The translations under genes were made by a program, and so were the position numbers. Below the pieces are notes generated by a model that made no database searches, was not told where the DNA came from, and saw only the letters and a program-made list of their open reading frames with translations. Positions 37,982 through 48,245 of a stretch of DNA of 64,000 nucleotides are shown here, piece by piece (the stretch's first letter is position 1; each line of letters starts with the position of its first letter). Location of the stretch: contig JAHZKX010000018.1 of assembly GCA_022600195.1 (NCBI GenBank), positions 124,001 through 188,000 on the forward strand. Direction: 5' to 3'. The stretch is from Planctomycetota bacterium (GTDB taxonomy: Bacteria > Planctomycetota > Planctomycetia > Planctomycetales > Planctomycetaceae).

Positions 37982-39679
37982 TTACTTGAATACGAGAGAA
38001 AGGCCCAAGCGTATCAGATTACCGACAGAAGGGTGTGAATAGTGTTTCAGCAGTCCCCAGCCCACAGATTCAGGATTAGGATGTGAGGGAAACCAGACAG
38101 GTTTGGGAAACAGCGTCAGCGGCCCAAACAAAACCGTTTTAGAAACATCTCTGAGAAAATAGGTATTGTGCACATTACCAATTCCACTGGTGACACTTTT
38201 CAAGTCAGCCCCCGGTGCCCCTCCCCAGGGAGTTGACATAAAGGCATAATTTAAAGCAGGCCAGTGATTGATTCCGATGGCTCCGTAATGCATCCGGGAA
38301 ACACAATCTTCCAGAAATTCTTGTTCTGTTTTTCGAAAGGGGTCCGGAACGGTAATCGTTGCACAGAGTGTCCCCCATACTTGATCATTCACAAAATTGA
38401 CAGCCTGCTCTAGAAAATTTGTATCTGAAATTGAGTCGATTGCGGTTTCTGCACAAACGCAGACAAATGATTCTTCTTGAAATAAACAGGGCACCTTTTG
38501 TGGATTGGCATCTCGAATCAGTCTCCAGGGCAAGTACTCTTTATCATCAGGAACATCATTGGCAAATCGTTCCCAACGCTCAGCAGCACCCGGGTAGTAT
38601 GCAAACCGTCTTGGACTTTTCGCCAGGAACTGCTCGATCATCGATAAAAACTGTTCACGCTGCCTCCAATTGGCAGCCGTAATAATCACTTTGGTTGCCA
38701 GACAGTTAAAAGAGGCATTATTCATGATCGATGCAGCGATATTCTCAGCCTGAAACTGGAGCTGTTTTTCAGAATACTCCCCGGGAACAACAATCCAGGG
38801 AGAAACATTTCCCAGTTCACTCGTTATCGGTACATCCAGTTTCGGTTGATTGCTCTGCTTCCGTGACTCACGTTCTACAGGGTCCCCCCCCCAGACAATG
38901 GCATCGTGAGTTTGTGTTGAGCCCGTAATATGAATGCGATCAATGGCGGGGTGTTCTACCAATGCCGCACTTTCTTCTACATTGCCGCAAACAATACGCA
39001 ACAAATCCGCCTCGATCAACGGCTGAAATGATTGCTCAAACACCGGTTTTAAATATTCATTCACCGGATTCATTTTGAGTAGTACACGCTCTCCATCCTG
39101 CAGAATCTTTGTCAGGATATCAGTCGCAGGAATCGCAGAAACATTTCCAGCACCTAAAACCAATGTCAGAGGGAATGGAGCTGTAGAGTCTCTTTCTAAG
39201 TGATCAAGATTGAAAAGCGACTCGGATTCCACCCCCGGCTTTAACCAGGCCTCAGCCTTTAAGCCAGAAAACACGATGGCATCATCAATACCCTTAGTGG
39301 GAAAGACAGGCACGCGCCATTGTTTTTCCATACTTTGAACGGGAGTGCCGGGCAATCGTGGTTTTCCAGAACGCTGTATCGCTTGCAGACTGATTAACAA
39401 AACCTGTAAGTAACGAGCCACCGAAACAGGCCCGGCAAGAACTTCTTCAGCTCTCACCGGGCTGTCTCTCGGAATCTGTTTCGCGTGACAACAAAGATCA
39501 ACCCATTCCACAGCAGCTTCGGAAAGACTTTGCAGGCATAATTCGATCAATCGAATGCGCTGCTCGACTGAAAAACCATCCGAGATTCGATTGGCTTCAG
39601 TCAGCTCTTTCAAAGCCTGATCAATTTCAGGCAAATTCATAGTGGATACAGCTTGTTGATGCAGGATTGCCTTCTCCAT
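37982..39679 (-). CDS. Aldehyde dehydrogenase-family protein
   Basis: A 565-residue protein with an aldehyde dehydrogenase fold. Catalytic residues appear present: a Glu in Thr-Ser-Glu-Leu-Gly-Asn-Val-Ser-Pro-Trp and a Cys in Asn-Asn-Ala-Ser-Phe-Asn-Cys-Leu-Ala-Thr. Gly-Ala-Gly-Asn-Val near 178-182 and Ile-Thr-Gly-Ser-Thr near 250-254 are part of the NAD site. It is longer than the usual 480-500 residues, with extra sequence at the N-terminus (about 60 residues) and a C-terminal Pro/His-rich tail. Substrate unknown. The stop lies 41 bases before the beta-helix/cytochrome gene on the same strand, so the two may be co-transcribed. Confidence 0.85.
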   Translation of the reverse strand: MEKAILHQQAVSTMNLPEIDQALKELTEANRISDGFSVEQRIRLIELCLQSLSEAAVEWVDLCCHAKQIPRDSPVRAEEVLAGPVSVARYLQVLLISLQAIQRSGKPRLPGTPVQSMEKQWRVPVFPTKGIDDAIVFSGLKAEAWLKPGVESESLFNLDHLERDSTAPFPLTLVLGAGNVSAIPATDILTKILQDGERVLLKMNPVNEYLKPVFEQSFQPLIEADLLRIVCGNVEESAALVEHPAIDRIHITGSTQTHDAIVWGGDPVERESRKQSNQPKLDVPITSELGNVSPWIVVPGEYSEKQLQFQAENIAASIMNNASFNCLATKVIITAANWRQREQFLSMIEQFLAKSPRRFAYYPGAAERWERFANDVPDDKEYLPWRLIRDANPQKVPCLFQEESFVCVCAETAIDSISDTNFLEQAVNFVNDQVWGTLCATITVPDPFRKTEQEFLEDCVSRMHYGAIGINHWPALNYAFMSTPWGGAPGADLKSVTSGIGNVHNTYFLRDVSKTVLFGPLTLFPKPVWFPSHPNPESVGWGLLKHYSHPSVGNLIRLGLSLVFK

Positions 39680-39842
39680 TCTTAAAAAACCATACTAGTG
39701 ATGTGTCATTTTTGAATTTTGGCGCGATAGAGATCACGGGAGTGCGATAACAAAGCACGTAAACAACACTCCTGGTCCTTAATTCCAAGCTTGACAATGC
39801 ACTAGATCTTCGTGAAATGGTTAAACAAACGAGACTCAAAAA

Positions 39843-40850
39843 TCAGGGAAGTGTGACCACTTCTCCACCCTGAATCGTTGAGAGTGCCTGATACAGATTT
39901 AAGTCCACATTCTCACTAATGAAGTGAACCGACCCGTCTGCATAGAGAAAGTGACAACCTCCCACGTGCTGACTACGGAAGTTACTCGTGGCATCTCCAC
40001 CAACATTAAAGGTGCAATCACCAATGCCCGGAATATCAAGAAACGTTTCAGTGGTGAAGGGCTTATTAATCCGATCTGCTGTACTTCCAAAGACACTCGC
40101 TGTCGCTCCTGTCGCAGGCTTAAAGTCAGTATTGCCTGGCTGTGGTATGATCCAGGGTTGGGTGGCTTCATTGGTGCTCGCGGTCGACCCATTACATCCC
40201 TGACCTTCGCAGAGAATAAATTTTGGACCCGTTCCTGCTTCGCCCATTGCGATCGTGTTACTGGAACCATCCACAATGTCACGCATTTTGGATCCCCTAT
40301 TGAGGTCAAACATTCCTTTGACAGCACTAGAGTGATTGCTGGAACCACACCAGCCTACATTTGAACCACGGCTCATAACATACGTCGTAATCCCGAATGT
40401 ATCCCCTGCAGGTAATCCTAAAGCACCTAAAGCGGGACTCTGATACGGATTGACTCCGACATTGGAAGGACAGACAAACATGGGAATCACTGTCCTGGCA
40501 ACAGCTGATGACTGCTGTTCCCAAGGCACTGATGAATTGTAAAGATTAGATAAATTGGCCTGATCAAAGTAGGGCAACATCATCGTGAGACCGTTGGAAT
40601 TGAAATTACCTCCACCAGCCCCCCCAAGCTGAACACTGGCTCCCAGAGGAAACATGCTATGGGCTTCATGATAATTGTGCATGGCCAACCCGAATTGTTT
40701 CAGGTTGTTTTTGCACTGAGAACGACGAGCCGCCTCCCTGGCCTGTTGAACCGCAGGTAACAGCAAAGCAATGAGGATTGCAATGATCGCAATCACCACT
40801 AACAACTCAATGAGCGTGAATCCTCTTCTCAGAGGTTTACCAAATAACAT
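39843..40850 (-). CDS. DUF1559 protein with prepilin-type N-terminus
   Basis: A 335-residue planctomycete-type protein. It begins with a type IV prepilin signal (Arg-Arg-Gly-Phe-Thr-Leu-Ile-Glu-Leu-Leu-Val-Val-Ile-Ala-Ile-Ile near 8-23) and the conserved Gln-Gln-Ala-Arg-Glu-Ala-Ala-Arg-Arg follow-on. The C-terminus has the family end His-Phe-Leu-Tyr-Ala-Asp-Gly-Ser-Val-His-Phe. It is expected to be a pseudopilin-like envelope protein. These genes are highly multi-copy in planctomycetes; the role of this one is unknown. Confidence 0.95.
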   Translation of the reverse strand: MLFGKPLRRGFTLIELLVVIAIIAILIALLLPAVQQAREAARRSQCKNNLKQFGLAMHNYHEAHSMFPLGASVQLGGAGGGNFNSNGLTMMLPYFDQANLSNLYNSSVPWEQQSSAVARTVIPMFVCPSNVGVNPYQSPALGALGLPAGDTFGITTYVMSRGSNVGWCGSSNHSSAVKGMFDLNRGSKMRDIVDGSSNTIAMGEAGTGPKFILCEGQGCNGSTASTNEATQPWIIPQPGNTDFKPATGATASVFGSTADRINKPFTTETFLDIPGIGDCTFNVGGDATSNFRSQHVGGCHFLYADGSVHFISENVDLNLYQALSTIQGGEVVTLP

Positions 40851-41150
40851 AGCATGACTCCTAACATTGGCAGAAGGTTTTAAAAGTGCCTAAGCATGAA
40901 AAATAATGGCCCTGCGCTATTCACCATGAACCGGTGATCTGAAGGACGGAAAATTCGCAAAAGAACAGTGTCGCTCAAAGTTAAAGACGTTAACCGCCTC
41001 AACTCATTTCTCTAAAGTTGAAAAGAATGAAATCATTCATTCAAATTTAATGTTCATGAATCTCTGGCAGGCGTTGTCTTGAGATATGGGTTTGCCTGCT
41101 TGTACTGCCGCCATTTCAGTGAAATTTGATCTAAATACTCTCAAATCCAT
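40851..41150. other. Divergent intergenic region
   Basis: No gene is seen between the start of the DUF1559 gene (minus) and the TetR promoter (plus). It should carry the DUF1559 promoter. Confidence 0.4.
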
Positions 41151-41179
41151 TTGATAATCGGTAACGTTACCGTTACAAT
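41151..41179 (+). promoter_or_regulatory. Promoter with palindromic operator for the TetR gene
   Basis: TTGATA (41151-41156) and TACAAT (41174-41179) are separated by exactly 17 bases. The perfect 14-bp palindrome CGGTAACGTTACCG (41159-41172) lies wholly inside that spacer. This is the classic layout of an autorepressed TetR-family promoter. It leaves a leader of about 150 bases before the regulator start at 41338. Confidence 0.7.
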
Positions 41180-41337
41180 GACATAATAATAAACGGCAGG
41201 ATTCCAGAATTCAACTGGAATTTGCAGAAAATATTATTTTTTACAAAGACAAAATCTTGATTGGACTGACCCAAGGTTCTTCACACCAGAAAATCTGGTA
41301 GGTAAACTGAGCGTTTTTGGCTGAAATGGGAGCAACA

Positions 41338-41949
41338 ATGGCATCTAGCGAAATACAAAACAAACCGCAGAAAAAAGAAGCTAGCTCTCAGGAAGCAATT
41401 CTCAAGGCTGCGATCAAGGAATTTGCAGATAGAGGCGTCGATGGTGCCCGAATTGAATCAGTTGCCAGGCTGGCAAATTTTAATAAATCACTGATCTATC
41501 GCTATTTCACTGATAAACACGGGTTATTTAAGGCTGCCCTGCAAAGCAAACTGGAAGAACGAGCTGACAATGTCGAAAAAATCCCTGTCGATATTGCAGA
41601 AATTTTACAATATTTCTTCGAGGAAAATTTAAGGGATCAGGACTATGTTCGCGTCTTGCTGAATGAGGCACATCAAAATGATGGAGACCCAATTATCGAT
41701 GACCCCTGGAGACGGGACTATTACAAGAAACACATCGATAGCTTGAAAAAATCACAGTCTGAAGGAAATCTATTAGAAGAGATTGACCCGGTCTGCCTGA
41801 TGCTGATCCTCACATCTCTCGTCTTTTTTCCTGCCACCCTACCACAGTTAGCACAAATGATTACCGGAAATCACGTCAACTCAGAAGAGTTCAAAGCACA
41901 GTGGTCTGAAAGCCTTTCTGTTATCACAAAACTCCTCACTCCAAGCTAA
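41338..41949 (+). CDS. TetR/AcrR-family transcriptional regulator
   Basis: A 203-residue repressor-type protein from the ATG at 41338, which has GGAG five bases upstream; earlier in-frame starts (41317 TTG, 41326 ATG) are less supported. Residues about 15-60 form the HTH (Ala-Ala-Ile-Lys-Glu-Phe-Ala-Asp-Arg-Gly-Val-Asp-Gly-Ala-Arg-Ile ... Asn-Lys-Ser-Leu-Ile-Tyr-Arg-Tyr-Phe). The C-terminal half is the helical ligand domain. The gene's own promoter carries a palindrome, so autoregulation is likely. The ligand and any further targets are unknown. Confidence 0.93.
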   Translation: MASSEIQNKPQKKEASSQEAILKAAIKEFADRGVDGARIESVARLANFNKSLIYRYFTDKHGLFKAALQSKLEERADNVEKIPVDIAEILQYFFEENLRDQDYVRVLLNEAHQNDGDPIIDDPWRRDYYKKHIDSLKKSQSEGNLLEEIDPVCLMLILTSLVFFPATLPQLAQMITGNHVNSEEFKAQWSESLSVITKLLTPS

Positions 41950-42373
41950 TGCCCTGGACTCCTTACCAATCGTACACAAATCATATCTCCCTTAATATCA
42001 ATCACTTGTACCACCATTTCGTTTGTTGTTCCCTCAATAAAAACGAATCCCTCTCTGCAAATCATGACGTCTTTGATCATTCCCACTGAAAAAACAAGGA
42101 ATCAAACGAGAATGACCAACGAAGTCGCTGCAAATGACGTACTAAGTTTTATGGAAGTTATAAGATAGATAAATAGTGGGTTCTGGTTATAATTTACTTT
42201 AAGTCAATATCTGATAAGTAGATCAGTAAATCGTTCCCCAAAAATGTTGTCTTGTCCTGTTTTCTCTGATCCTATAATATCGGACCCCTTGACATTTGCG
42301 GATTCCGGGCTGAATTCCGGTTTCACCAGCAGTTTCTCTAAATCACACAAAATTCTATAAACGGACGAAACTT
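41950..42373. other. Intergenic region upstream of the tail-specific protease gene
   Basis: About 420 AT-rich bases without a gene. A TATAAT at 42273-42278 has no good -35 partner. The decamer AATATCGGAC at 42276-42285 recurs near the sdh operon. Confidence 0.4.
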
Positions 42374-44455
42374 ATGAAGTTAAATCCTCCCTCAAAAGCA
42401 GCCTCTGCTCTTTGTCTTTGTATGGTACTCCTTCTGGGAACTGCTATTTTTGCGCAACAGGCAACTACCCCTAATTCAACCAACGATTCCGATACGGCGA
42501 AAAAAGTGTGTGCGATGGTCAGCCGTTTTCATATTAGTGGTAAGCCCATTAATGATGAAATTTCAGAAAAACTGATGCGTCGCTTTATCAAACAGCTCGA
42601 TCCGCAAAAGCTTTATTTCTACAAATCAGACATTAACAATTTCGAAACAGAGAAAAATCAACTGGACGATAAATTGATCGACGGTGATGTCAAGTTTGCC
42701 TATCAATGCTTTGATCTGTATTTAAGTCGACTTCAGGAACGAATGGACTATGCCCAGCAACTGGTTGACGTCGAGCATGACTTCACAATTGATGAATCTA
42801 TAATCGTTGATGCTAAAAATATTGATTTTGCTAAAGATCAATCTGAGATGAATGAACGATGGCGAAAACGAGTCAAATACGACGTTCTTAATCTCATCCT
42901 GGATGACAAGAAAATTGAAGAAGCAAGAAAACAGTTGCATAAACGCTATACCAAGAACGTGAAAAATATGGTTGAGACGGAGCAAGCTGAAAAGCTGGAA
43001 ATGTACCTGAGTGCTTTGACTCACTGTTTTGATCCTCACTCCAGCTATATGTCTCCCCAAACTCTGGAAGACTTCCGAATCAGTATGGAACTCAGCCTGG
43101 ATGGAATTGGTGCTGCACTCCGATCGGAAGACGGTTTTACGATTGTTGCAGAAATTGTTCCCGGCGGTGCAGCAGACGCCGATGGCCGACTCAAACCGGG
43201 AGACAAAATCATCGCTGTGGCTCAGGACGATGGCGAGTTTGTCGATGTCGTTGAAATGAAACTCAGCAAAGTCGTGCGATACATCCGTGGAAAACGGGGA
43301 ACCATCGTTCAACTGCGTGTTAAAACCGAAGAGAATACTTCTCCCGAAGTCTATAAATTAACACGAAAGAAAATTGAATTAAGCACATCCGAAGTCAAAG
43401 GAAAAATCATTGATTCGGGTGAGCGTATTCCAGGCCGAACAGGGCGGATCGGTATCATCAGTATCCCTTCATTCTATCGTGATTTCCGTGGTGCTCAACG
43501 AGGTGACGAAAACTTCAAGAGCACTGCTCGCGATGTAAGAAAAGTTCTTTACGATTTCCGAGACCAGGGAGGCGTTGATGGTATCGTCATCGACTTACGG
43601 TTCAATGGTGGAGGTGCCCTCAGTGAAGCGATTGAAGTTTCCGGTTTATTTGTAGATGAAGGCCCCGTCGTTCAGGTCAAGCAATTGGATGGCGAACGTA
43701 AAATTCATCGCGATGCAGAACCAGGTGCAGTCTATAATGGTCCGCTGGTAGTTGTCTGCAATCGACTCTCAGCTTCTGCTTCAGAAATTTTTGCTGGGGC
43801 CATTAAAGACTATAAACGAGGCATTATCATTGGCGACACGACAACACACGGAAAAGGAACCGTGCAAAATGTCATGACCGTCAGCAATAAGATGTTCAGC
43901 TTCTTAAACGGACCAGATTTGGGTGCATTGAAACTGACCATCAATCAATTCTACCGAGTCAATGGAGACAGTACCCAAAACCGGGGTGTTCGCTCTGATA
44001 TCGTGCTCCCTTCATTGATTGATAAAATGGATCTGGGAGAATCGTTTCTCGATGATGCAATGGCCTTCGATAAAACAGAGGTTGCTCCGTTTGCTCCGGT
44101 AAATCTGGTCAACCAGCAAATCCTGAAAAGCCTCAAGGAATCCAGTTCGAAACGAGTTGTGACTGATAAGGATTTCAAAGAAAAACTAGCTGAAATCGAT
44201 CAATACCTGAAGAAGAAAGATCAGAAAACCATTTCACTTGTCGAAGCGGTTCGACGTAAAGAAATGATAGACGATAAAGCAAAAGAAAAAGCTGAGAAGC
44301 TGAAAGAAGAAAAGAAAAAAGAAGAAGAAGAAAAAAAGAAAGATCCAAAAGCCGAAAAAGATATTTTCAAGAAAGATTATTACAACGATGAAATCCTGAA
44401 TATTACCGTTGATTACATGAATGTCCTCAAAAACATGACTACAGTTCAACGATAA
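42374..44455 (+). CDS. prc: Tail-specific (carboxy-terminal processing) protease, S41 family
   Basis: A 693-residue periplasmic Ser-Lys protease of the Prc/Tsp type, which degrades or trims proteins from their C-terminus. It has a signal peptide (about 1-27), an N-terminal helical domain (35-225), a PDZ domain (about 235-335) and the S41 core. Catalytic residues by alignment with E. coli Tsp: Ser468 (Ser-Ala-Ser-Ala-Ser-Glu-Ile-Phe), Asp479 and Lys494 (His-Gly-Lys-Gly-Thr-Val). The C-terminal region is a helical Prc-type tail, with a very Lys/Glu-rich stretch near 635-665. A strong terminator follows. Confidence 0.95.
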   Translation: MKLNPPSKAASALCLCMVLLLGTAIFAQQATTPNSTNDSDTAKKVCAMVSRFHISGKPINDEISEKLMRRFIKQLDPQKLYFYKSDINNFETEKNQLDDKLIDGDVKFAYQCFDLYLSRLQERMDYAQQLVDVEHDFTIDESIIVDAKNIDFAKDQSEMNERWRKRVKYDVLNLILDDKKIEEARKQLHKRYTKNVKNMVETEQAEKLEMYLSALTHCFDPHSSYMSPQTLEDFRISMELSLDGIGAALRSEDGFTIVAEIVPGGAADADGRLKPGDKIIAVAQDDGEFVDVVEMKLSKVVRYIRGKRGTIVQLRVKTEENTSPEVYKLTRKKIELSTSEVKGKIIDSGERIPGRTGRIGIISIPSFYRDFRGAQRGDENFKSTARDVRKVLYDFRDQGGVDGIVIDLRFNGGGALSEAIEVSGLFVDEGPVVQVKQLDGERKIHRDAEPGAVYNGPLVVVCNRLSASASEIFAGAIKDYKRGIIIGDTTTHGKGTVQNVMTVSNKMFSFLNGPDLGALKLTINQFYRVNGDSTQNRGVRSDIVLPSLIDKMDLGESFLDDAMAFDKTEVAPFAPVNLVNQQILKSLKESSSKRVVTDKDFKEKLAEIDQYLKKKDQKTISLVEAVRRKEMIDDKAKEKAEKLKEEKKKEEEEKKKDPKAEKDIFKKDYYNDEILNITVDYMNVLKNMTTVQR

Positions 44456-44480
44456 GTTCGATGTCATCAAATTCTGCATT

Positions 44481-44515
44481 GCTCCGAACCTTTCACCAGG
44501 TTCGGAGCTTTTTTT
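44481..44515 (+). terminator. Rho-independent terminator of the protease gene
   Basis: An 11-bp stem (44481-44491 with 44498-44508), a 6-base loop and seven T. It lies 26 bases after the stop. Confidence 0.94.
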
Positions 44516-44714
44516 ATAGCCAGCAATATTTCCTCGTCACCAGATCAAAACGCGCAAAAAACAGATCAAATCTTCCGCGTATTGCTACTTTCAAGACGAT
44601 ATGGATTCTTGAAACTCTTTTTATCGGCGTGAACCTGTCAGTCAGATTCGACGACTGCTACACTTTCCAGAGATGCGTTAAGATGTATTCCAGTCTTTCC
44701 AGTCGGGGTTCCGG

Positions 44715-45782
44715 ATGCAAAACTCAAAGCCATTACCGCATTACGATATCCGAAAAACGTATCAGTGGAATTACGAGAATGCCCCCGATCCGGTAAAACA
44801 GGAACAACGGGCCATCCCCGGTCACTGGTCATTTTGTGGTTTGCCAGTTTCTTCTCCCCTGGGAATTCCCGCAGGACCTTTACTCAATGGAAAATGGGTT
44901 CTGTATTATGCCAGTCTTGGATTTGACGTCTTAACCTATAAGACGGTCAGATCGAGTTTACGCGAATGTTATCCGCTCCCGAATTTACAGCCCGTCAACA
45001 CGGCTCCGCTCTCCGGAGGCGAACAACGAGTCTCCATTTCAAAAACCATGCAGGGTAGTTGGGCCGTCTCGTTTGGTATGCCTTCTGCGCCGCCTGATAT
45101 CTGGAGGAAGGATGTCGAGCGAACCCGCAAACAGCTTGCTGCAGACAAAATCCTGTCTGTGTCTGTCGTCGGAAGCTTGCAACCAGGCTGGTCCCTGGAT
45201 GATCTGGCTGACGATTATGCATTGTGCGCGCAGTGGGCCATTCAAAGTGGCGCGGATTGCATTGAAACGAACTTCTCCTGCCCGAACGTCTGCACCCAAG
45301 ACGGTCAACTTTATCAGCAGCCTGAGGCTGCAGCCCTGGTTGCCAGTCGCGTGAAAGAAGTGACAGCTTCAGTGCCCTATCTCATTAAAATCGGACATGT
45401 ACCTGATAAATCACAGGCACAAGAACTTGTAAAGGCAATCTTACCGTACGCTTCAGGCATCGTGATGACCAATAGCGTAGCATCATCCGTCAGCGATCAA
45501 GAGGGAAAACCAATGTTTGGTGGAGAACAGCGAGGTATCTGTGGAAAGGCAACAAAAGAGGCTTCTCTCAAACAGCTCAAAATTTTTGCACAGCTGATTC
45601 AGGAACAGTCTGATAATACGGTCCTTCCCGATCTGATCTCCTGTGGAGGAATCAGCTCGGCCAGTGATGTCAGAGAGTTTCTAGCTGCCGGCGCTCAAGC
45701 AACTCATCTGGCAACTGCAGCCATGTGCAACCCTCAAATCGCCAGTCAAATCCGTAAAGCACTTGCTGAACAGAAAGATTGA
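44715..45782 (+). CDS. Dihydroorotate dehydrogenase-like flavoprotein
   Basis: A 355-residue FMN TIM-barrel protein. Family signs are Gly-Ile-Pro-Ala-Gly-Pro-Leu near 51-57, Tyr-Lys-Thr-Val-Arg near 76-80, Glu-Thr-Asn-Phe-Ser-Cys-Pro-Asn near 185-192 and Ser-Cys-Gly-Gly-Ile near 312-316. The Cys in Asn-Phe-Ser-Cys-Pro-Asn sits at the class 1 catalytic-loop region, though the exact catalytic residue needs a model. It may be a true PyrD or a paralogue; no pyr gene or PyrK subunit is adjacent. The 5' 200 bases after the protease terminator hold no other gene. Confidence 0.85.
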   Translation: MQNSKPLPHYDIRKTYQWNYENAPDPVKQEQRAIPGHWSFCGLPVSSPLGIPAGPLLNGKWVLYYASLGFDVLTYKTVRSSLRECYPLPNLQPVNTAPLSGGEQRVSISKTMQGSWAVSFGMPSAPPDIWRKDVERTRKQLAADKILSVSVVGSLQPGWSLDDLADDYALCAQWAIQSGADCIETNFSCPNVCTQDGQLYQQPEAAALVASRVKEVTASVPYLIKIGHVPDKSQAQELVKAILPYASGIVMTNSVASSVSDQEGKPMFGGEQRGICGKATKEASLKQLKIFAQLIQEQSDNTVLPDLISCGGISSASDVREFLAAGAQATHLATAAMCNPQIASQIRKALAEQKD

Positions 45783-45890
45783 CTGATACTTAAGTAAACA
45801 GGCCCGTCAGGCCTGATCAGCAGTTCTGTTTTTTCTGAATCCTGTACTTTGTCGCTCGACCCGAAACCGCGGGTACCGTAAGATGACGTC

Positions 45891-46922
45891 ATGAATGCCA
45901 TCGTCGCCAAAAATCTTGAAAAAACCTATAAAGTCTATCAAAAAAAAGAGGGGGTGTTCGCTTCACTCAAAGGACTCTGGAAACGCGATTATAAAACCGT
46001 TCATGCGGTTTCTGATGTGAGTTTTTCGATTGAACAAGGTGAAATCGTAGCCTTTCTCGGCCCGAATGGAGCGGGAAAAACCACAACTCTCAAACTCTTA
46101 TCCGGACTCATTTTCCCCTCAGCCGGCGAAGCTACCGTTTTAGGACATGTCCCCTGGAAACGTGAGAACGAATACCGACGCCGGTTTTCACTGGTCATGG
46201 GACAAAAAAATCAACTCTGGTGGGATCTGCCTGCACAGGAATCGTTTCGGCTGCACAAGGAAATTTACCGGATCGATCCGCAACAATATACACGCCGCAT
46301 TGATGAACTGACGAGCCTCCTGGAAGTACGACATCTAATCGGCCAGCCGGTCAGAGAACTTTCACTGGGAGAACGGATGCGGATGGAACTCATCGCGGCA
46401 TTGCTTCATAAACCCGACGTCCTACTTCTCGATGAACCGACGATCGGCCTGGATGTGGTTTCGCAAAGGCGTGTTCAGGAATTCCTGAAATATTATCAGG
46501 TCAAACAGAAAACGACAGTCGTTCTCACCAGCCACTATATGAAAGATGTCGAAGCACTTTGTAAACGCGCCATTATCATCAATCAGGGCAGCATCAAACA
46601 CGATGGTCCACTGAGTGATATACTCGATAAGTTCAGTAACTACAAAATCATGGACGTCCAGTTTGACGGCGATGACATGCCTCCAGACTTTTCACAATGG
46701 GGAGAAGTCATTGAGAAGGAAGCGCCGCATGTCAAACTGAAAGTCCCGCGAAATAAAATTCCGGAAATTCTCTCAAGCCTGCTTTCCAAATATCGTATTC
46801 TGGATGTCGGCGTGCAGGAAAGACCTTTGGAAGAGGTGATCTCGGAAGTTTTCACCGAACAAAAAAATGATATGGCTCAATCCCACGACAGGAAGAGTAT
46901 GCTGAAATCAACTACCGATTAA
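45891..46922 (+). CDS. ABC transporter ATP-binding protein
   Basis: A 343-residue ATPase. Walker A is Gly-Pro-Asn-Gly-Ala-Gly-Lys-Thr (57-64), the signature is Leu-Ser-Leu-Gly-Glu-Arg-Met-Arg (about 155-162) and Walker B is Val-Leu-Leu-Leu-Asp-Glu-Pro-Thr (about 177-184). About 75 residues follow the nucleotide-binding domain, with beta-rich content. The Leu-Gly-Glu variant of the signature is typical of the DrrA/Daunorubicin-type and DUF990-associated exporters. The membrane partner follows by 78 bases. Confidence 0.93.
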   Translation: MNAIVAKNLEKTYKVYQKKEGVFASLKGLWKRDYKTVHAVSDVSFSIEQGEIVAFLGPNGAGKTTTLKLLSGLIFPSAGEATVLGHVPWKRENEYRRRFSLVMGQKNQLWWDLPAQESFRLHKEIYRIDPQQYTRRIDELTSLLEVRHLIGQPVRELSLGERMRMELIAALLHKPDVLLLDEPTIGLDVVSQRRVQEFLKYYQVKQKTTVVLTSHYMKDVEALCKRAIIINQGSIKHDGPLSDILDKFSNYKIMDVQFDGDDMPPDFSQWGEVIEKEAPHVKLKVPRNKIPEILSSLLSKYRILDVGVQERPLEEVISEVFTEQKNDMAQSHDRKSMLKSTTD

Positions 46923-47000
46923 ACTCAGCCTCTCTCTTGGAATGGAATGGTTGATTTTTCCGACACCGTCTTTTGAATACATCATTTCGATATTTGACAT

Positions 47001-47825
47001 ATGATCGCCAGACTGCGAACCAATTGGATTATTTTAAAGACGTCTGTGGAAGAACGCCTCGTCTACCGTGGAGATTTTGTCTTTGCCACTTTAATTCGCT
47101 TTCTCCCCATCGTGACTCAAATTTTCCTATGGGGAGCCATTTATGGAATTCATACCAGTGCCCCCCTCAAATCCATCAAAGGTTACAGTTATCAGGAAAT
47201 GGTTGCCTACTATTTGCTGGTAATGGTCGGGCGGGCATTCTCCAGTATGCCGGGACTGGCAAACGGAATTGCCAACGATGTGCGGGATGGCACTATCAAA
47301 AAGTATCTGGTTCAACCTATCGATATGCTGGGATATCTATTTTGGGCACGCGTGGCTCATAAACTGGTTTATTATCTGGTAGCCATCGGCCCGTTTATTC
47401 TCGTCTTTTATCTCTGCCGCGACTACTTCGCCGGTTGGCCTGATGCCTTTACCATCACCGCCTGGATTCTGTCTCTGATTATGGCATTCCTGGTTGGATT
47501 TTTGATCGAATCACTGATTGGGTTAATCGCGTTCTGGTTTCTCGAAGTCAGCTCACTCATCTTTATTTACATGATGCTGAACTACTTTCTTTCCGGACAT
47601 ATGATTCCGCTCGACCTGTTCCCGGAACCGCTCAGCCAGTGGATGCAAATGCTGCCTTTTAAATACCTCGCTTATTTTCCGGGAACAGTCATTCTCGGAA
47701 AGTATTCCCATCAAGAACTGATTTTCGAATTGTCCATTGAAGTCGTCTGGGTTATCGTCCTGTTTTCATTAAACCGAATCGCATTTCAACAGGGAACCAG
47801 ACGCTACAGTGCCTTTGGTGGATAA
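47001..47825 (+). CDS. ABC-2 type permease (DUF990-like)
   Basis: A 274-residue integral membrane protein with about six segments and no signal peptide. The [10 protein letters not shown] stretch between membrane segments is typical of the DUF990-type ABC-2 permease partner of exporter ATPases. These systems usually have two consecutive permease genes, but only one is present here before a 420-base gap, so it may work as a homodimer. Substrate unknown. Confidence 0.88.
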   Translation: MIARLRTNWIILKTSVEERLVYRGDFVFATLIRFLPIVTQIFLWGAIYGIHTSAPLKSIKGYSYQEMVAYYLLVMVGRAFSSMPGLANGIANDVRDGTIKKYLVQPIDMLGYLFWARVAHKLVYYLVAIGPFILVFYLCRDYFAGWPDAFTITAWILSLIMAFLVGFLIESLIGLIAFWFLEVSSLIFIYMMLNYFLSGHMIPLDLFPEPLSQWMQMLPFKYLAYFPGTVILGKYSHQELIFELSIEVVWVIVLFSLNRIAFQQGTRRYSAFGG

Positions 47826-48245
47826 CGCAACAAATTAAGGCCGTTCGTCACATGAAACCAGCAGAATTCCCCCTGAAACACTTCGGGATCAGCTCCTCTG
47901 AAGCGACTTTGCTGTAAACTTTCATCGTTCTCCCTTAGACGGATGAGAGCCTGTCTGCTAGAATAACAGCATAGAACCTAGTGTACCTTCGTAAACAGAT
48001 GAGATTACAGATTGAAATTCTCGTCTCTTGTCAAGTTGACGAACTTCAATCCGTTGAGTGGTGTCTACAGATTGTTCCCACCTGTTGCTCTTAGTAACAA
48101 GAATCCAAAGTCGTGGAACGTCTTCCCCTGTTACGGATTTCCGAAAACAGACACTCTTTCAAAAATGAGCTGATAAACAGTTCAAATTTAAAAAACGATA
48201 GTTACCAATTACCACAATCGACCTTAACCTTAATATAAATATCAA
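47826..48245. other. Intergenic region between the ABC permease and MFS genes
   Basis: About 420 bases with no gene, RNA or strong hairpin that I can support. The missing second permease is not encoded here in any frame of length. Confidence 0.4.

Noticed and set aside
42273..42294. TATAAT and TTGACA close together upstream of the protease gene
   Set aside because: They are in the wrong order (the -10-like box lies before the -35-like box), so they do not form one promoter.
45883..45892. A 10-bp palindrome ATGACGTCAT overlapping the ABC ATPase start
   Set aside because: Short and easily due to chance; no second copy was noticed.
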